64,000 nucleotides of DNA from Companilactobacillus keshanensis (GCF_003946205.1 NZ_RHOS01000003.1:124001-188000), one strand, 5' to 3'; shown: positions 27,424 through 36,266, counted from the stretch's first letter. Notes: generated by a model from the sequence alone, not told the origin. Translations and numbers: made by a program.

Positions 27424-27528
27424 GATTTGTAAAGTGATTTGAAGTTTTATAGTATTATTAAAAAAAGATCCCTGAATGTACAAGATTTATTAAAAATCTT
27501 TATATCCAGAGATCTTTTTCTATTCTAA
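27419..27528 (+). repeat. terminator module, copy 2
   Basis: Begins with CGGCTAGATTT at the end of copy C and matches 26291-26400 at about nine of ten positions. Contains AAAAAGATCCCTG … CAGAGATCTTTTT with an inner AAGATTT/AAATCTT hairpin, a likely terminator of the alarmone synthetase gene. Confidence 0.75.
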
Positions 27529-27544
27529 ATCGGAGGCGGAACTC

Positions 27545-30136
27545 CTAAACAAGGTTATGTTCAGATGATTCCTTAGTAAAATCAATTTCTTTAATACGTG
27601 ACTTACGACGAATAAAGAATAGTAAGCATAGAACAATAAATACTAAGCTGACTAGGAATGTAAAGATCATTTGTGGTATTGCCGAGTTACCTGTCATCAG
27701 AGTATTTCTAAGTCCACTAACCGTGTATGACATTGGTAACCATGGATTAATATCATTGAAGAATTTGTCCGACAATTGAATTGGGTACGTACCCGCTGAT
27801 CCGCCTAGTTGGAGAACTAGCAAGACCAAACTGATAAAGGACCCGACTTTTCCCAGTACTAGATTTAGCCAGGAGACTATCATCATGAACATTAATGCGG
27901 TTAAGAAAATCATGATGAAGGTTGCGAAAGGATGTACTGGTGCTAATCCATCAACGATTCTCATTAAGAAGTAGACAATAACTGTTTCCCCGACAACGAA
28001 GGCTGTATTAAGCGAAGCCTTACTTGCCCACCACGCTACTCCGCTGTGAGGGAACTTTCTAGGTGTGTATGTGTCAAACATTAGATTGAAGGCTAGTGCA
28101 CCGATGAATAGTGAAACAGACAGCATGTAAGGTGCCATACCAGTACCATTGTTAGGCGCATCATCTCGTTCCGTATGTTTAGTTGTTGTAGGTTTAGAGA
28201 TTTGATTGTATGTCAATTTAGTAGGATTTACTTTGGCTTGTTTAGCACCATTTGAAAGTTGTGATGCTAATTCTTTATTACCATTGTAAACTTGGTTGAT
28301 CCCATCACCCATTTGTAATGATCCACTGGCTAAAGTCTGTGATCCGCTGGAGATTTGAGTTGCCCCACTGGCCAAAGTATTAGCACCAGACGTTAATTGT
28401 GATCCACTGGATTGAAGTGTATTCAAACCAGATGTTAATGTTTGAGCTCCAGAATCAAGTTGTGAAACGCCACTTTGTAATGTTGGCATTTGGCTATTCA
28501 TTGAGCCGATACCACTAGCTAAAGTGACAGCGCCACTATTTAAAGTGGAACTGTTACTTGCTAATTGACCAGTACCAGCAGCAATTTGATTTGTTCCACT
28601 AGCAAGTTGTGAGCTACTTGAATTTAATTGGCCGATACCTTGCGTCAATTGATTCATACCACTTGAGGCAGTCCCTAACTGAGTAGTGATCGTTTGTGAG
28701 CCACTAGCAAGTTGTGCTAAGGCCATTGCAAGTTCTGCTTGAGAATTACCAGCAGTTGTCAAAGCATTTTGTAGTCCTGACAATTGATTAGTAGAGCCAC
28801 TTGTTAAGCTTGATAGATCGCTATTTAAACTGGCAGCCGCACTTTGAAGAGCAGATGTATCTGAAGATCCAGTATTGGAACTGTTAACGGCTGAAACCAT
28901 AGCTGCTTTTTGATCGGCTGTTAGACCTTGCTCATCTGCGGCAGCAGAAACTTTAGCTGCGATATTCGAGGTACTGGAATTTGATTGTGCTGTAATAGCT
29001 TGTTGTAAAGCCTGCATATCAGTTTTGATTGCGGCCGACTGTGTTGTCGAGTTTGAAAGCTGACTTTGGGCACTTGATAGAGCACCGCTCAATTGTGTAA
29101 GTTGTGATTGGCTACTATTAACGCCGTCACTGACTTTTTGCAATTGAGAGGTAAGTGTCCCACTGGCTGTATAGAGTTGACCAATACCAGAATTTAAGGT
29201 ATTTGAGCTAGTTGCTAAAGTACTAGTCCCACTGACTAAGGCACTAGTTCCAGCATTTAAAGTATTAGCAGCCGAGTTTAGTTGATCGACACCAGATGTG
29301 TAACTTTGAACACCAGAGCTTAGGGTATTCGATCCGGTTGCTAATTGGCTGACACCACTAGCTAAAGTTGCTGACTGAGTATTTAAAGAATCAAGTCCAC
29401 TAGTCAACGTTTGACTACCAGAAGCAGCCTGATTAACACCGGAAATATATTGATTCAAACCATTACTTAGAGTAGTTGCACCATCAGAAAAAGTTAATGA
29501 GCTACTTGCCAAAGTATTTAAACCAGAACTTATTTGATCATTTGCAGAGGCCAGTTCTTTACTACCAGAGGTTAATTTATCTCCACCTTTGGCAGCTGTC
29601 TGCATCCCTTTACCGAGTTTTTGAATAGCAGCAAAGAGGGTCTTGGAGTATGTCTTAGTAACTTGTCTTGAAACTTGTTCAGCAGCCGTTTTAGCAGCGG
29701 AGGCTGTCATTTTCGAAGCAACAAAGTTGTGCCCGGCACTTGTTTTGTAATCAAGTACCATCTTATCAGGCTTTTTATTTAAAAGTGTTGTCGCATTTTT
29801 GGAGAAGTCTTTAGGAATGGTAATTACCATATAGTATTTACCTTCGTCTAATCCTTTAGAGGCTTCTTTTTTAGAATCCAAAATTTTGAAATCCATAGCA
29901 TCGGATTTTTTTAAGTTTTTAGCCAAGTCTTGTCCTACGGATAACTTGGTACCACGATAGGTTACTGATTTGTCATTATTGATAACCGCAACGGGAAGGT
30001 TGCCAAGTTCCCCATATGGATCCCACATCGACTTCAGAAAAGTAACCGAATAAATCGATGGGATAAACATAATAACAATCAGGACAAGCATCATAAATTT
30101 GTGTTTCAGCAAATATTGCCATTCTGCTTTAATCAT
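27545..30136 (-). CDS. YhgE/Pip family (phage infection protein-like) membrane protein
   Basis: 863 residues: one N-terminal membrane segment (about 14-34), an extracellular Pip-type domain with SVTYRGTKLSVGQDLAKNL and YYMVITIPKDFSKNA, then a very long repeat region (about 180-640) of 7- and 14-residue units such as LASGTNQIAAGTGQLASNSS, and a C-terminal block of about five membrane segments of the ABC-2 permease type (about 680-840). Lactococcal Pip is a receptor for phage infection; B. subtilis YueB is related. Normal cellular role unclear. Divergent from a TetR regulator with a palindromic operator between them. Confidence 0.88.
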   Translation of the reverse strand: MIKAEWQYLLKHKFMMLVLIVIMFIPSIYSVTFLKSMWDPYGELGNLPVAVINNDKSVTYRGTKLSVGQDLAKNLKKSDAMDFKILDSKKEASKGLDEGKYYMVITIPKDFSKNATTLLNKKPDKMVLDYKTSAGHNFVASKMTASAAKTAAEQVSRQVTKTYSKTLFAAIQKLGKGMQTAAKGGDKLTSGSKELASANDQISSGLNTLASSSLTFSDGATTLSNGLNQYISGVNQAASGSQTLTSGLDSLNTQSATLASGVSQLATGSNTLSSGVQSYTSGVDQLNSAANTLNAGTSALVSGTSTLATSSNTLNSGIGQLYTASGTLTSQLQKVSDGVNSSQSQLTQLSGALSSAQSQLSNSTTQSAAIKTDMQALQQAITAQSNSSTSNIAAKVSAAADEQGLTADQKAAMVSAVNSSNTGSSDTSALQSAAASLNSDLSSLTSGSTNQLSGLQNALTTAGNSQAELAMALAQLASGSQTITTQLGTASSGMNQLTQGIGQLNSSSSQLASGTNQIAAGTGQLASNSSTLNSGAVTLASGIGSMNSQMPTLQSGVSQLDSGAQTLTSGLNTLQSSGSQLTSGANTLASGATQISSGSQTLASGSLQMGDGINQVYNGNKELASQLSNGAKQAKVNPTKLTYNQISKPTTTKHTERDDAPNNGTGMAPYMLSVSLFIGALAFNLMFDTYTPRKFPHSGVAWWASKASLNTAFVVGETVIVYFLMRIVDGLAPVHPFATFIMIFLTALMFMMIVSWLNLVLGKVGSFISLVLLVLQLGGSAGTYPIQLSDKFFNDINPWLPMSYTVSGLRNTLMTGNSAIPQMIFTFLVSLVFIVLCLLFFIRRKSRIKEIDFTKESSEHNLV

Positions 30137-30186
30137 ATTTTTCTCCCAATTTAAAAAAAATGTTGTATTATAGATGTGAATATATA

Positions 30187-30202
30187 ATACTCACATGAGT
30201 AT
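30187..30202. promoter_or_regulatory. TetR-type operator between yhgE and tetR genes
   Basis: Perfect palindrome ATACTCA-CA-TGAGTAT in the 167-base divergent intergenic region, suited to repress both genes. Confidence 0.6.
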
Positions 30203-30303
30203 AAATAATAATAACTATTAAACAAAAATTCCACAACAAATTTGCTTTAAGTGTGGATTAAGCCACATTACTAAAAAAGGTGGTTACTACAGGGAGTCGA
30301 ATT

Positions 30304-30870
30304 ATGAGTATAGATAAGAGGATACAAAGAACTAATCTGGCATTGAGAAATTCATTTATGGATTTATCTAAAATCCATAAGTATCGCAACATAACAGTTA
30401 AAGAATTGACCGATAACGCCAAGATCAACCGGAAAACATTTTACTTGCACTATGATTCAATCGATGATTTTGTTAACACTTTTGCTGACGAAATGGCTAG
30501 TCAATTACTAGTTATAATTGCTGGTAAATCACTACATGATACATTGACTCATCCTGGAGATTTGTTTGACAGTATAGTTGATTATTTTGAACAATCCCGA
30601 GATTTCTATGCATTTATCATCACATCAGATGACTACAGTTTCTTATCAAGAAGGGTAGAACGAATCGTCTGTGAGGGGTTTGCTACTGCTTTAAAAGATG
30701 AATTTAATATTAGTCAAATTGACGCTTATATTAGTGCCAGTTTCATTATCAGAAATACCTTGATGCTATTTAGACTATTTGAAAAGGGACAAGTTAGGCT
30801 GACGAAGAATGAATTCAAGGATCGTTTGATCCGTTTGAATCAATCTGGATTAAAGACATTTTTAAACTAA
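30304..30870 (+). CDS. TetR family transcriptional regulator
   Basis: 188 residues. N-terminal helix-turn-helix around ITVKELTDNAKINRKTFYLH, C-terminal ligand domain without recognisable specificity. Start ATG 30304 has GGGAG eight bases ahead; an upstream GTG at 30280 reads in frame but has a weaker site. The divergent yhgE/pip gene is the likely target. In many Firmicutes such pairs occur together. Confidence 0.86.
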   Translation: MSIDKRIQRTNLALRNSFMDLSKIHKYRNITVKELTDNAKINRKTFYLHYDSIDDFVNTFADEMASQLLVIIAGKSLHDTLTHPGDLFDSIVDYFEQSRDFYAFIITSDDYSFLSRRVERIVCEGFATALKDEFNISQIDAYISASFIIRNTLMLFRLFEKGQVRLTKNEFKDRLIRLNQSGLKTFLN

Positions 30871-30872
30871 AA

Positions 30873-30908
30873 AAATCCCTCAAACTCGAAATGAGTTAGA
30901 GGGATTTA
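30873..30908. terminator. bidirectional terminator between tetR and EIIA-like genes
   Basis: AAATCCCTC..ACTC pairs with GAGT..GAGGGATTT; flanked by A-run and T-rich bases. Confidence 0.8.
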
Positions 30909-30924
30909 TTGTTGCGGGAATTGT

Positions 30925-31374
30925 TTAATTCTCAACTCCCTGTAATAGTAAATCATTAATAGTATCAGTTAATTGATCAGGATCAACTTTTTCATTTTGT
31001 AATGCGTCAGCATTATTTAATAGTTTTTGTTTGATATCATCGTAATCAATTTCTGTGTCAGATGCGGCTACGATAGCGACGAAAATGTTAACTGGTTTTT
31101 TATCGACACTTAACCAATCAATTGGCATTTCAGAAGTAAAGACAAATACTTGCGGATCTGAAACTTCACTAGCGCTAGCTTTTGGAATAGCAATTTTTTG
31201 ACCGATCGATGATGTATTAGTTGCTTCACGAGCTAAGAAGCTGCTCTTTACTTCTTGTTCAGAAATATTAAGTTTCTTGGCCACAGCGTATGAAATTAAA
31301 GATAGTGCCCTGACCTCATCATAACCTGACATTGGTAAGTTTGCGTAAACATTATTTTTATTTAGTTTCATCAT
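30925..31374 (-). CDS. PTS EIIA (type-2, fructose/mannitol-like) domain protein lacking the phospho-histidine
   Basis: 149 residues matching the EIIA-2 fold: VKSSFLAREATNTSSIGQKIAIPKA, then VFVFTSEMPIDWLSVD and VNIFVAIVAASDTE. In functional EIIA-2 domains the motif ends IAIPH, where His accepts phosphate from HPr; here the codon is AAA (Lys65). It is therefore unlikely to carry phosphate and may be a regulatory or binding relic. No EIIB or EIIC is nearby. The start could be either of two adjacent ATGs (31374, 31371). The LacI-type operator at 31415 lies in its promoter. Confidence 0.78.
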   Translation of the reverse strand: MMKLNKNNVYANLPMSGYDEVRALSLISYAVAKKLNISEQEVKSSFLAREATNTSSIGQKIAIPKASASEVSDPQVFVFTSEMPIDWLSVDKKPVNIFVAIVAASDTEIDYDDIKQKLLNNADALQNEKVDPDQLTDTINDLLLQGVEN

Positions 31375-31414
31375 AAAACACCCCTTTAAATTTGTTCAAC
31401 TGAAGTGTAAGGTG

Positions 31415-31435
31415 TGAAACGCGTTTTAGGTCAAG
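31415..31435. promoter_or_regulatory. LacI-type operator, copy 2
   Basis: TGAAACGCGTTTTAGGTCAAG, matching 17458-17478 at 19 of 21 bases. On the minus strand TTGACC (31434-31429) is a plausible -35 for the EIIA-like gene. A degenerate third site, GAACCCGTTTCA, lies at 31507-31518 in front of the AEC transporter. Confidence 0.65.
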
Positions 31436-31538
31436 GGGAATTTTAAAATAAGTTGAAAACCCTTACAGGCACTAGCGAAGAAAATTTTCAGTTATAATTT
31501 ATTGTAGAACCCGTTTCATAATTAAGAGAGGAAATTAA

Positions 31539-32456
31539 ATGAATGTTGCACAATTAACTAATCAAATCGTTATAATGTTTTGTTTGATGTTAGTCGGAGT
31601 TTTGATCAATAAAGTTGGCTTTATGAAGGAATCCACTTCAAATGATCTGACTAATATTTTGTTATATGTTGTTTCGCCATGTTTGATCATAAATGCTTTT
31701 GAGCAAGATTACTCCGCTAAAAGAATTCAACAATTTATTTTGGTAGCGGTAGGCATACTCATTTTTTATCTTGTTGCTATTATTGCCGCACATTTTATCT
31801 TTGGAAGGATCAAGAATCCTAATCTGCGCCGCATAACACAATATGGCAGTGTTTATTCAAATGCCGGATTTATGGGTATTCCACTCATAAGTTCATTATT
31901 CGGTTCCGAAGGGGTATTCTTTGCGGTTGTATCTTTGGCTGGATTCAATATTTTTAGTTGGACACATGGAATATCTTTATTTAGAACTAAAGATAATGAT
32001 GAACCGATCAATTGGAAACAAATTTTACTAAATCCTAATATCATTGCAATTGTACTTGGTCTGATAATGTTTCTAAGTTCATTTAGAATTCCGGGCACCT
32101 TGAATCAGGTGGTTAAATATGTTGGATCAGTCAATACGCCTTTATCAATGATTATTATTGGTAATAGCTTGGCTAATATTAGGTTTTCAAGAGAAATGCT
32201 GGATAAAAATATCGGTTTGACTATCTTGCTAAGAAATATTATTTTTCCTATTTTAATGGTCTATTTATTGAAATTATTAGGGGTATCAGAAATTCCGATG
32301 TATACGACTGTTATCATGTCAGCATGTCCAGTTGCTGGGATCGTAGTGTTGTTTACTCTACAAGCACATGACGATGCTGGTCCGGCAATTTCATTGATGA
32401 GTTTATCGACAGTTTTGAGTTTGGTTACAATTCCATTGGTTTTTGCTTTTGTATAG
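31539..32456 (+). CDS. AEC (auxin efflux carrier) family transporter
   Basis: 305-residue membrane protein, about ten hydrophobic segments, with the AEC family patterns GVLINKVGFM, YVVSPCLIINAF, YSNAGFMGIPLI and the C-terminal ACPVAGIVVLFTLQAHDD. Members carry malate, malonate or other organic acids in bacteria; substrate here is unknown. AGAGAGGAAATTAA start. It is divergent from the EIIA-like gene and shares its operator region, so the two may be co-regulated. Confidence 0.85.
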   Translation: MNVAQLTNQIVIMFCLMLVGVLINKVGFMKESTSNDLTNILLYVVSPCLIINAFEQDYSAKRIQQFILVAVGILIFYLVAIIAAHFIFGRIKNPNLRRITQYGSVYSNAGFMGIPLISSLFGSEGVFFAVVSLAGFNIFSWTHGISLFRTKDNDEPINWKQILLNPNIIAIVLGLIMFLSSFRIPGTLNQVVKYVGSVNTPLSMIIIGNSLANIRFSREMLDKNIGLTILLRNIIFPILMVYLLKLLGVSEIPMYTTVIMSACPVAGIVVLFTLQAHDDAGPAISLMSLSTVLSLVTIPLVFAFV

Positions 32457-32467
32457 AAGTTTTTAAT

Positions 32468-32647
32468 GCCGCCCACGAACGTGAGGGAGTCGGCCTGCTG
32501 TGTGGACCGTTCTCGGCCAAAGTCTGATAACTCGATTCTGAGCTTTGCTGTCGCAAATCTCGCAATCGTCTGTTGTGTAAGAACGTCCACGACGTCCTAA
32601 CGCAACTTTCACTGCTGGCCAACTCCCTCGCGTTCTCCGGCTAGATA
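32468..32647 (+). repeat. structured intergenic repeat, full-length copy D
   Basis: Outer arms CGTGAGGGAGTCGGCC and GGCCAACTCCCTCGCG pair (with small bulge). Hairpin 1 GTTCTCGG/CTGATAAC with loop CCAAAGT, hairpin 2 GATT.TGAG/CTCG.AATC around TTTGC-TGTC-GCAAA, hairpin 3 GTTGTGT/ACGCAAC enclosing ACGTC-CAC-GACGT. Ends CGGCTAGAT like copy C. It lies just after the AEC gene in a convergent gap. Confidence 0.83.
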
Positions 32648-32678
32648 TCGTTAATAAATGTAATTGTGTTTTTTGGAG

Positions 32679-32713
32679 ATATATTCTGTTATTTTTGCGG
32701 AATATATTTTTTT
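32679..32713 (+). terminator. terminator after AEC gene and copy D
   Basis: ATATATTC (32679-32686) pairs with GAATATAT (32700-32707), followed by a T-run. Confidence 0.65.
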
Positions 32714-32723
32714 GTTTAGGGAA

Positions 32724-32753
32724 TAAAAAAATCCTCCAAAATTAATGGAGGAT
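32724..32753 (-). terminator. terminator of the MucBP-like gene
   Basis: On the minus strand ATCCTCC/GGAGGAT (32747-32753 with 32731-32737) followed by a run of T (forward A-run 32725-32731). It lies beyond repeat E relative to that gene. Confidence 0.65.
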
Positions 32754-32785
32754 AGCTAATCTTAATTTTATCAAAAATCTATCAA

Positions 32786-32845
32786 GCCGAAGGCGATGAT
32801 TAATAGAATCAGTTGTGCAAGTGGAATTACTCATCACCTTCGGCG
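32786..32845 (-). repeat. structured intergenic repeat, core-less copy E
   Basis: GCCGAAGGCGATGA … TCATCACCTTCGGCG arms pair almost fully; the interior GAATCAGTTGTGCAAGTGGA parallels the GGAACCAG…CAACAGGTGGAA of copies A and B. About 60 bases, no inner hairpins. Confidence 0.65.
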
Positions 32846-32860
32846 TCACACCCAAACCCA

Positions 32861-33841
32861 CTACAAATTCAAATACTTACTCTCAATATAATATCCATCA
32901 TCGATTTGAGCCCAAATACTTTGATTATCTAGTTGGATCAAACGGATAACAAATACTTGTTGACTGCCTTTGTAGTGTTTGCTATTCATGTCACCATAAG
33001 GGGTTTCCCAAGCAGTAATGTTTTGATCGGAATAGTAGAGGATCTTGACTTTTTTATTGATGTCAATACTGTCGATTATTTGATAAGTAAAACTGATGTT
33101 GTCGACATTTGAAGCTAGGGGAGTATTTAACATTTTTTGAGTCATTGTGTAGTTCTTGATATTCAATGTTTTAATATTTTCTTGACTGGAGATCCAGGTG
33201 CTCCCACCCAGGTTATACCAATAGATCTCGCGATATGTTTCCTTTAAAGCTTTATAAACATGCCAAGATGTATTGTATGGCAATTGTTTTTCTAGCGCAT
33301 AGGGGGCGTTGGGCTTTTCAAAGACATTTGAATTGCTTAGTGTCTGAACAAATAGATTGTCAGGAATATCAACGTTTTCCAGAGAAGCGGTATTATAGAC
33401 AAATTCATATTCTTTTACTTCATTAGAGAAGGTACCATTAGCTGATTTTTGATTCTTAATTAAATATTTAGCAGCATCATCTAAAGGTTGTGCTTGATAA
33501 GTTTTATTGAGGTCACCTGTTAAATATTGTGGATTTGAGATCAATTCGCCATTGATGTTGCGATGGTAAACGATAACTGGTGCAGCTATTTGTTGTGCAT
33601 AGATCAGAGATATTCCTTCTTCACTAGGAATAAAGCTTTGTTGAAAATGCTGAATTGAAGACAGAACATATCCAGGGATCGACTTCCAAGGAATATCGAG
33701 TTTGTCTAGATAATGACCTTCCACAGTTACTGAATCAGAAACAGGATTACCAACTGAATCGATGTATCTAATTGTTATTGAAACGTCGTTACGATGTATT
33801 TTTTTAATTTTTTGAGAGATTAAACTATCTGTCATTTCCAT
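32861..33841 (-). CDS. MucBP-like protein with C-terminal SH3/GW-like modules, no signal peptide
   Basis: 326 residues. The first 150 residues hold two MucBP-like units (VSITIRYIDSVGNPVSDSVT and APVIVYHRNINGELISNPQY). The rest has two modules ending in W/Y-rich segments (YWYNLGGSTWIS and SIWAQIDDGYYIESKYL), similar to SH3b/GW/SLAP-like wall-binding modules. Such domains belong on the cell surface, yet no signal peptide, lipobox or anchor is visible; the N-terminus MEMTDSLISQKIKKIHRN is hydrophilic. Start follows a GGGGGAATGG-type site. Either secreted by another route, a truncated surface protein, or intracellular. I cannot assign a function. Confidence 0.6.
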   Translation of the reverse strand: MEMTDSLISQKIKKIHRNDVSITIRYIDSVGNPVSDSVTVEGHYLDKLDIPWKSIPGYVLSSIQHFQQSFIPSEEGISLIYAQQIAAPVIVYHRNINGELISNPQYLTGDLNKTYQAQPLDDAAKYLIKNQKSANGTFSNEVKEYEFVYNTASLENVDIPDNLFVQTLSNSNVFEKPNAPYALEKQLPYNTSWHVYKALKETYREIYWYNLGGSTWISSQENIKTLNIKNYTMTQKMLNTPLASNVDNISFTYQIIDSIDINKKVKILYYSDQNITAWETPYGDMNSKHYKGSQQVFVIRLIQLDNQSIWAQIDDGYYIESKYLNL

Positions 33842-33964
33842 TCCCCCGATTTAATTTCTCAGATGTTACTCTGGCATAGCATATAAATTACAGTAATTTT
33901 ACCATATTAAAATAAGAAACTATGCTTGGCGGGCTGGATATAAGATAACTTAATAGAAATATAA

Positions 33965-34001
33965 AAAACACGAAAGAATTTTTTAAATTCTTTCGTGTTT
34001 T
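33965..34001 (-). terminator. clpE terminator
   Basis: AAAACACGAAAGAATTT pairs perfectly with AAATTCTTTCGTGTTTT around a three-base loop; 17-bp stem. Confidence 0.88.
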
Positions 34002-34007
34002 ATTAAA

Positions 34008-36221
34008 TTACTTGTCTTCTTCGACGTTTGCGGGAGCTGGTTCATCATATTTAGTAATATTGATTTCACCATTATTTATTCTTGCTTCCAAGTGTTTATC
34101 AGTTGGATGATCTAAGTAGTAATCAGCAACTTTATCTTCGACTTGTTCCTCGATAACTCTTCTTAATGGACGAGCACCCATCTTGGGATTAAATCCAAGA
34201 TCAACTAATTTTTCTTTAGCGTCTTTAGTGACGTGAATACTCAAGCCTTGATCAGCAATCATCTTGTTAGTATCGTCAAGCATAAGGTCAACGATACTTA
34301 ATAAGTTAGTCTTAGTTAGAGAATTGAATTCGACAATACCGTCAAATCTATTCAAGAACTCAGGCTTAAAGAATTCTGATAAACGATTCATAACTGAATG
34401 TGTGTTACCAGTTGTTTCAGCACCAAATCCAACGTTGGCTTCTTGTAAACCTTGACCAGCATTAGATGTCATGATGATGATAGTATCTTTAAAACTGACG
34501 GTTCTACCTTGTGAGTCAGTCAAACGACCGTCATCAAGAATCTGTAAGAACATGTGCATTACGTCTGGGTGAGCTTTTTCAATCTCATCTAACAGAATTA
34601 GACTATATGGATTACGACGAACTTTTTCAGTTAATTGACCAGCTTCTTCGTAACCTACATACCCTGGAGGTGAACCGATAAGTTTAGACACACTGTGTTT
34701 TTCCATGTACTCAGACATGTCAAAACGGATCATTGAGTCTTCCGTACCAAATAATTCACGTGCAAGTTGTTTAGCAAGTTCAGTTTTACCGACACCAGTA
34801 GGACCTACAAATAGGAAACTACCAATTGGACGACCGGACTTGTTAAAGCCGACTCTATTACGACGAATTGATTTAGCAACTTGTCCAACAGCTTCATCTT
34901 GTCCAATAACATGAGCCTTAAGATCAGGTTCGAGATTCTTCAATTGAGCTTGTTCATTAGACTTCAATTCACCGACGGGAATATTAGTTTTTTCTTCGAT
35001 AATTTTTTCGATTTCTTTTTCATTGACGATGGACTTGTCAACGGGTTCATCTTTAGCAGAATCTTTCATATCTTGGAACTTAGTTACTTGATCTCTGTAG
35101 TAGGCGGCTTTTTCGTAATCTTCGTTACGTAAAGCAGCTTGTTTTTGAACCTCAGCATCAGAGATCTTATTATCAATTTCAGCCATATCAACATGATTTA
35201 TTTGTAAGTTCTTCTTAGAACCAGCTTCATCAATCAAATCGATTGCCTTATCAGGCAAAAACCTGTCTTGAATATATCTAGCAGATAGTTCTGCTGCAGC
35301 CTTAATGGCCTCATTTGAATATTTAACGTGATGATAATCTTCATATTTAGGTTGGATACCCTTTAAGATCTGAACCGTTTCTTCAACACTAGGTTCATTA
35401 ACTTGAACAGGTTGTAGACGACGTTCTAGGGCAGAATCTTTTTCAATAGTTCTGTACTCTTTAAGGGTAGTAGCGCCAACTAATTGCAAATCTCCACGGG
35501 CTAGAGCAGGTTTCAAGACGTTACCAGCGTCCATCCCACCTTCGGCATTACCAGCACCGACAATTTCATGGATTTCATCTATAAATAGGATGATTTCGTC
35601 ATTTTGTTGTAATTCTTTGATCAATTGTTGCATTCTTTGTTCGAATTGACCACGGACACCAGTACCTTGTACTAATGAAACGACGTCAAGACGTACAACA
35701 CGTTTATTTTGTAATTTTTCGGGAACATCGCCATCAACGATCTTTTGAGCGAGTCCTTCAACAACTGCTGTTTTACCAACACCTGCTTCACCGATAAGTA
35801 CCGGATTGTTTTTAGTTCTTCTATTTAGAATTTCAATAACTCTTTGGATTTCCTTGTCACGGCCAATAACAGGGTCAATTTGACCTTTTTTGGCAAGTGC
35901 AGTTAAATCAACACCATATTGATCTAGGATTCCATTACCACCTTGGCGGCCACGACCATTATTGCCGTTACCTCCACCAGTTTGGGTTTGGGGTCCTTGT
36001 TCAACACCATTAGCCATTTGAGGATTACCTAAGGCATTAAACAAATCTTCGAAACTAGAAAAACCGTTTGGATTTTGTGCCATATTATTCATACCTTCGT
36101 TAGCTTGATTTCTTAGACGTTGATAGCAATCTTGACAGAGATTTATTTCTGTCCGTTGGCCATTAACGCTTGTATATAAATGAATTGTTGCTTCATTTTT
36201 ATGACAATTCTGACAAAGCAT
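34008..36221 (-). CDS. clpE: ATP-dependent Clp protease ATP-binding subunit ClpE
   Basis: Hsp100 unfoldase partnering ClpP. 737 residues: N-terminal zinc finger CQNC…CQDC (residues 3-33), a Gly/Asn-rich linker (about 60-95), AAA domain 1 with Walker A GEAGVGKT and Walker [11 protein letters not shown], a UVR-type coiled segment ([18 protein letters not shown]), AAA domain 2 with GPTGVGKT and [14 protein letters not shown], and a C-terminal sensor-2 region ([10 protein letters not shown]). ATG 36221 fits the conserved MLCQNC start; a GTG two codons upstream is rejected. Controlled by a CIRCE element at 36267 rather than a visible CtsR site. Confidence 0.95.
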   Translation of the reverse strand: MLCQNCHKNEATIHLYTSVNGQRTEINLCQDCYQRLRNQANEGMNNMAQNPNGFSSFEDLFNALGNPQMANGVEQGPQTQTGGGNGNNGRGRQGGNGILDQYGVDLTALAKKGQIDPVIGRDKEIQRVIEILNRRTKNNPVLIGEAGVGKTAVVEGLAQKIVDGDVPEKLQNKRVVRLDVVSLVQGTGVRGQFEQRMQQLIKELQQNDEIILFIDEIHEIVGAGNAEGGMDAGNVLKPALARGDLQLVGATTLKEYRTIEKDSALERRLQPVQVNEPSVEETVQILKGIQPKYEDYHHVKYSNEAIKAAAELSARYIQDRFLPDKAIDLIDEAGSKKNLQINHVDMAEIDNKISDAEVQKQAALRNEDYEKAAYYRDQVTKFQDMKDSAKDEPVDKSIVNEKEIEKIIEEKTNIPVGELKSNEQAQLKNLEPDLKAHVIGQDEAVGQVAKSIRRNRVGFNKSGRPIGSFLFVGPTGVGKTELAKQLARELFGTEDSMIRFDMSEYMEKHSVSKLIGSPPGYVGYEEAGQLTEKVRRNPYSLILLDEIEKAHPDVMHMFLQILDDGRLTDSQGRTVSFKDTIIIMTSNAGQGLQEANVGFGAETTGNTHSVMNRLSEFFKPEFLNRFDGIVEFNSLTKTNLLSIVDLMLDDTNKMIADQGLSIHVTKDAKEKLVDLGFNPKMGARPLRRVIEEQVEDKVADYYLDHPTDKHLEARINNGEINITKYDEPAPANVEEDK

Positions 36222-36266
36222 TTGCACCCCACCTTTCCTCTTTAAGGATACAAGGGTAGTATATAA

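Noticed and set aside
26269-32850. Insertion sequence or MITE remnants
   Set aside because: The palindromic repeats show no transposase, and I could not define flanking target duplications; conserved loops fit a structured RNA or REP-like element better.
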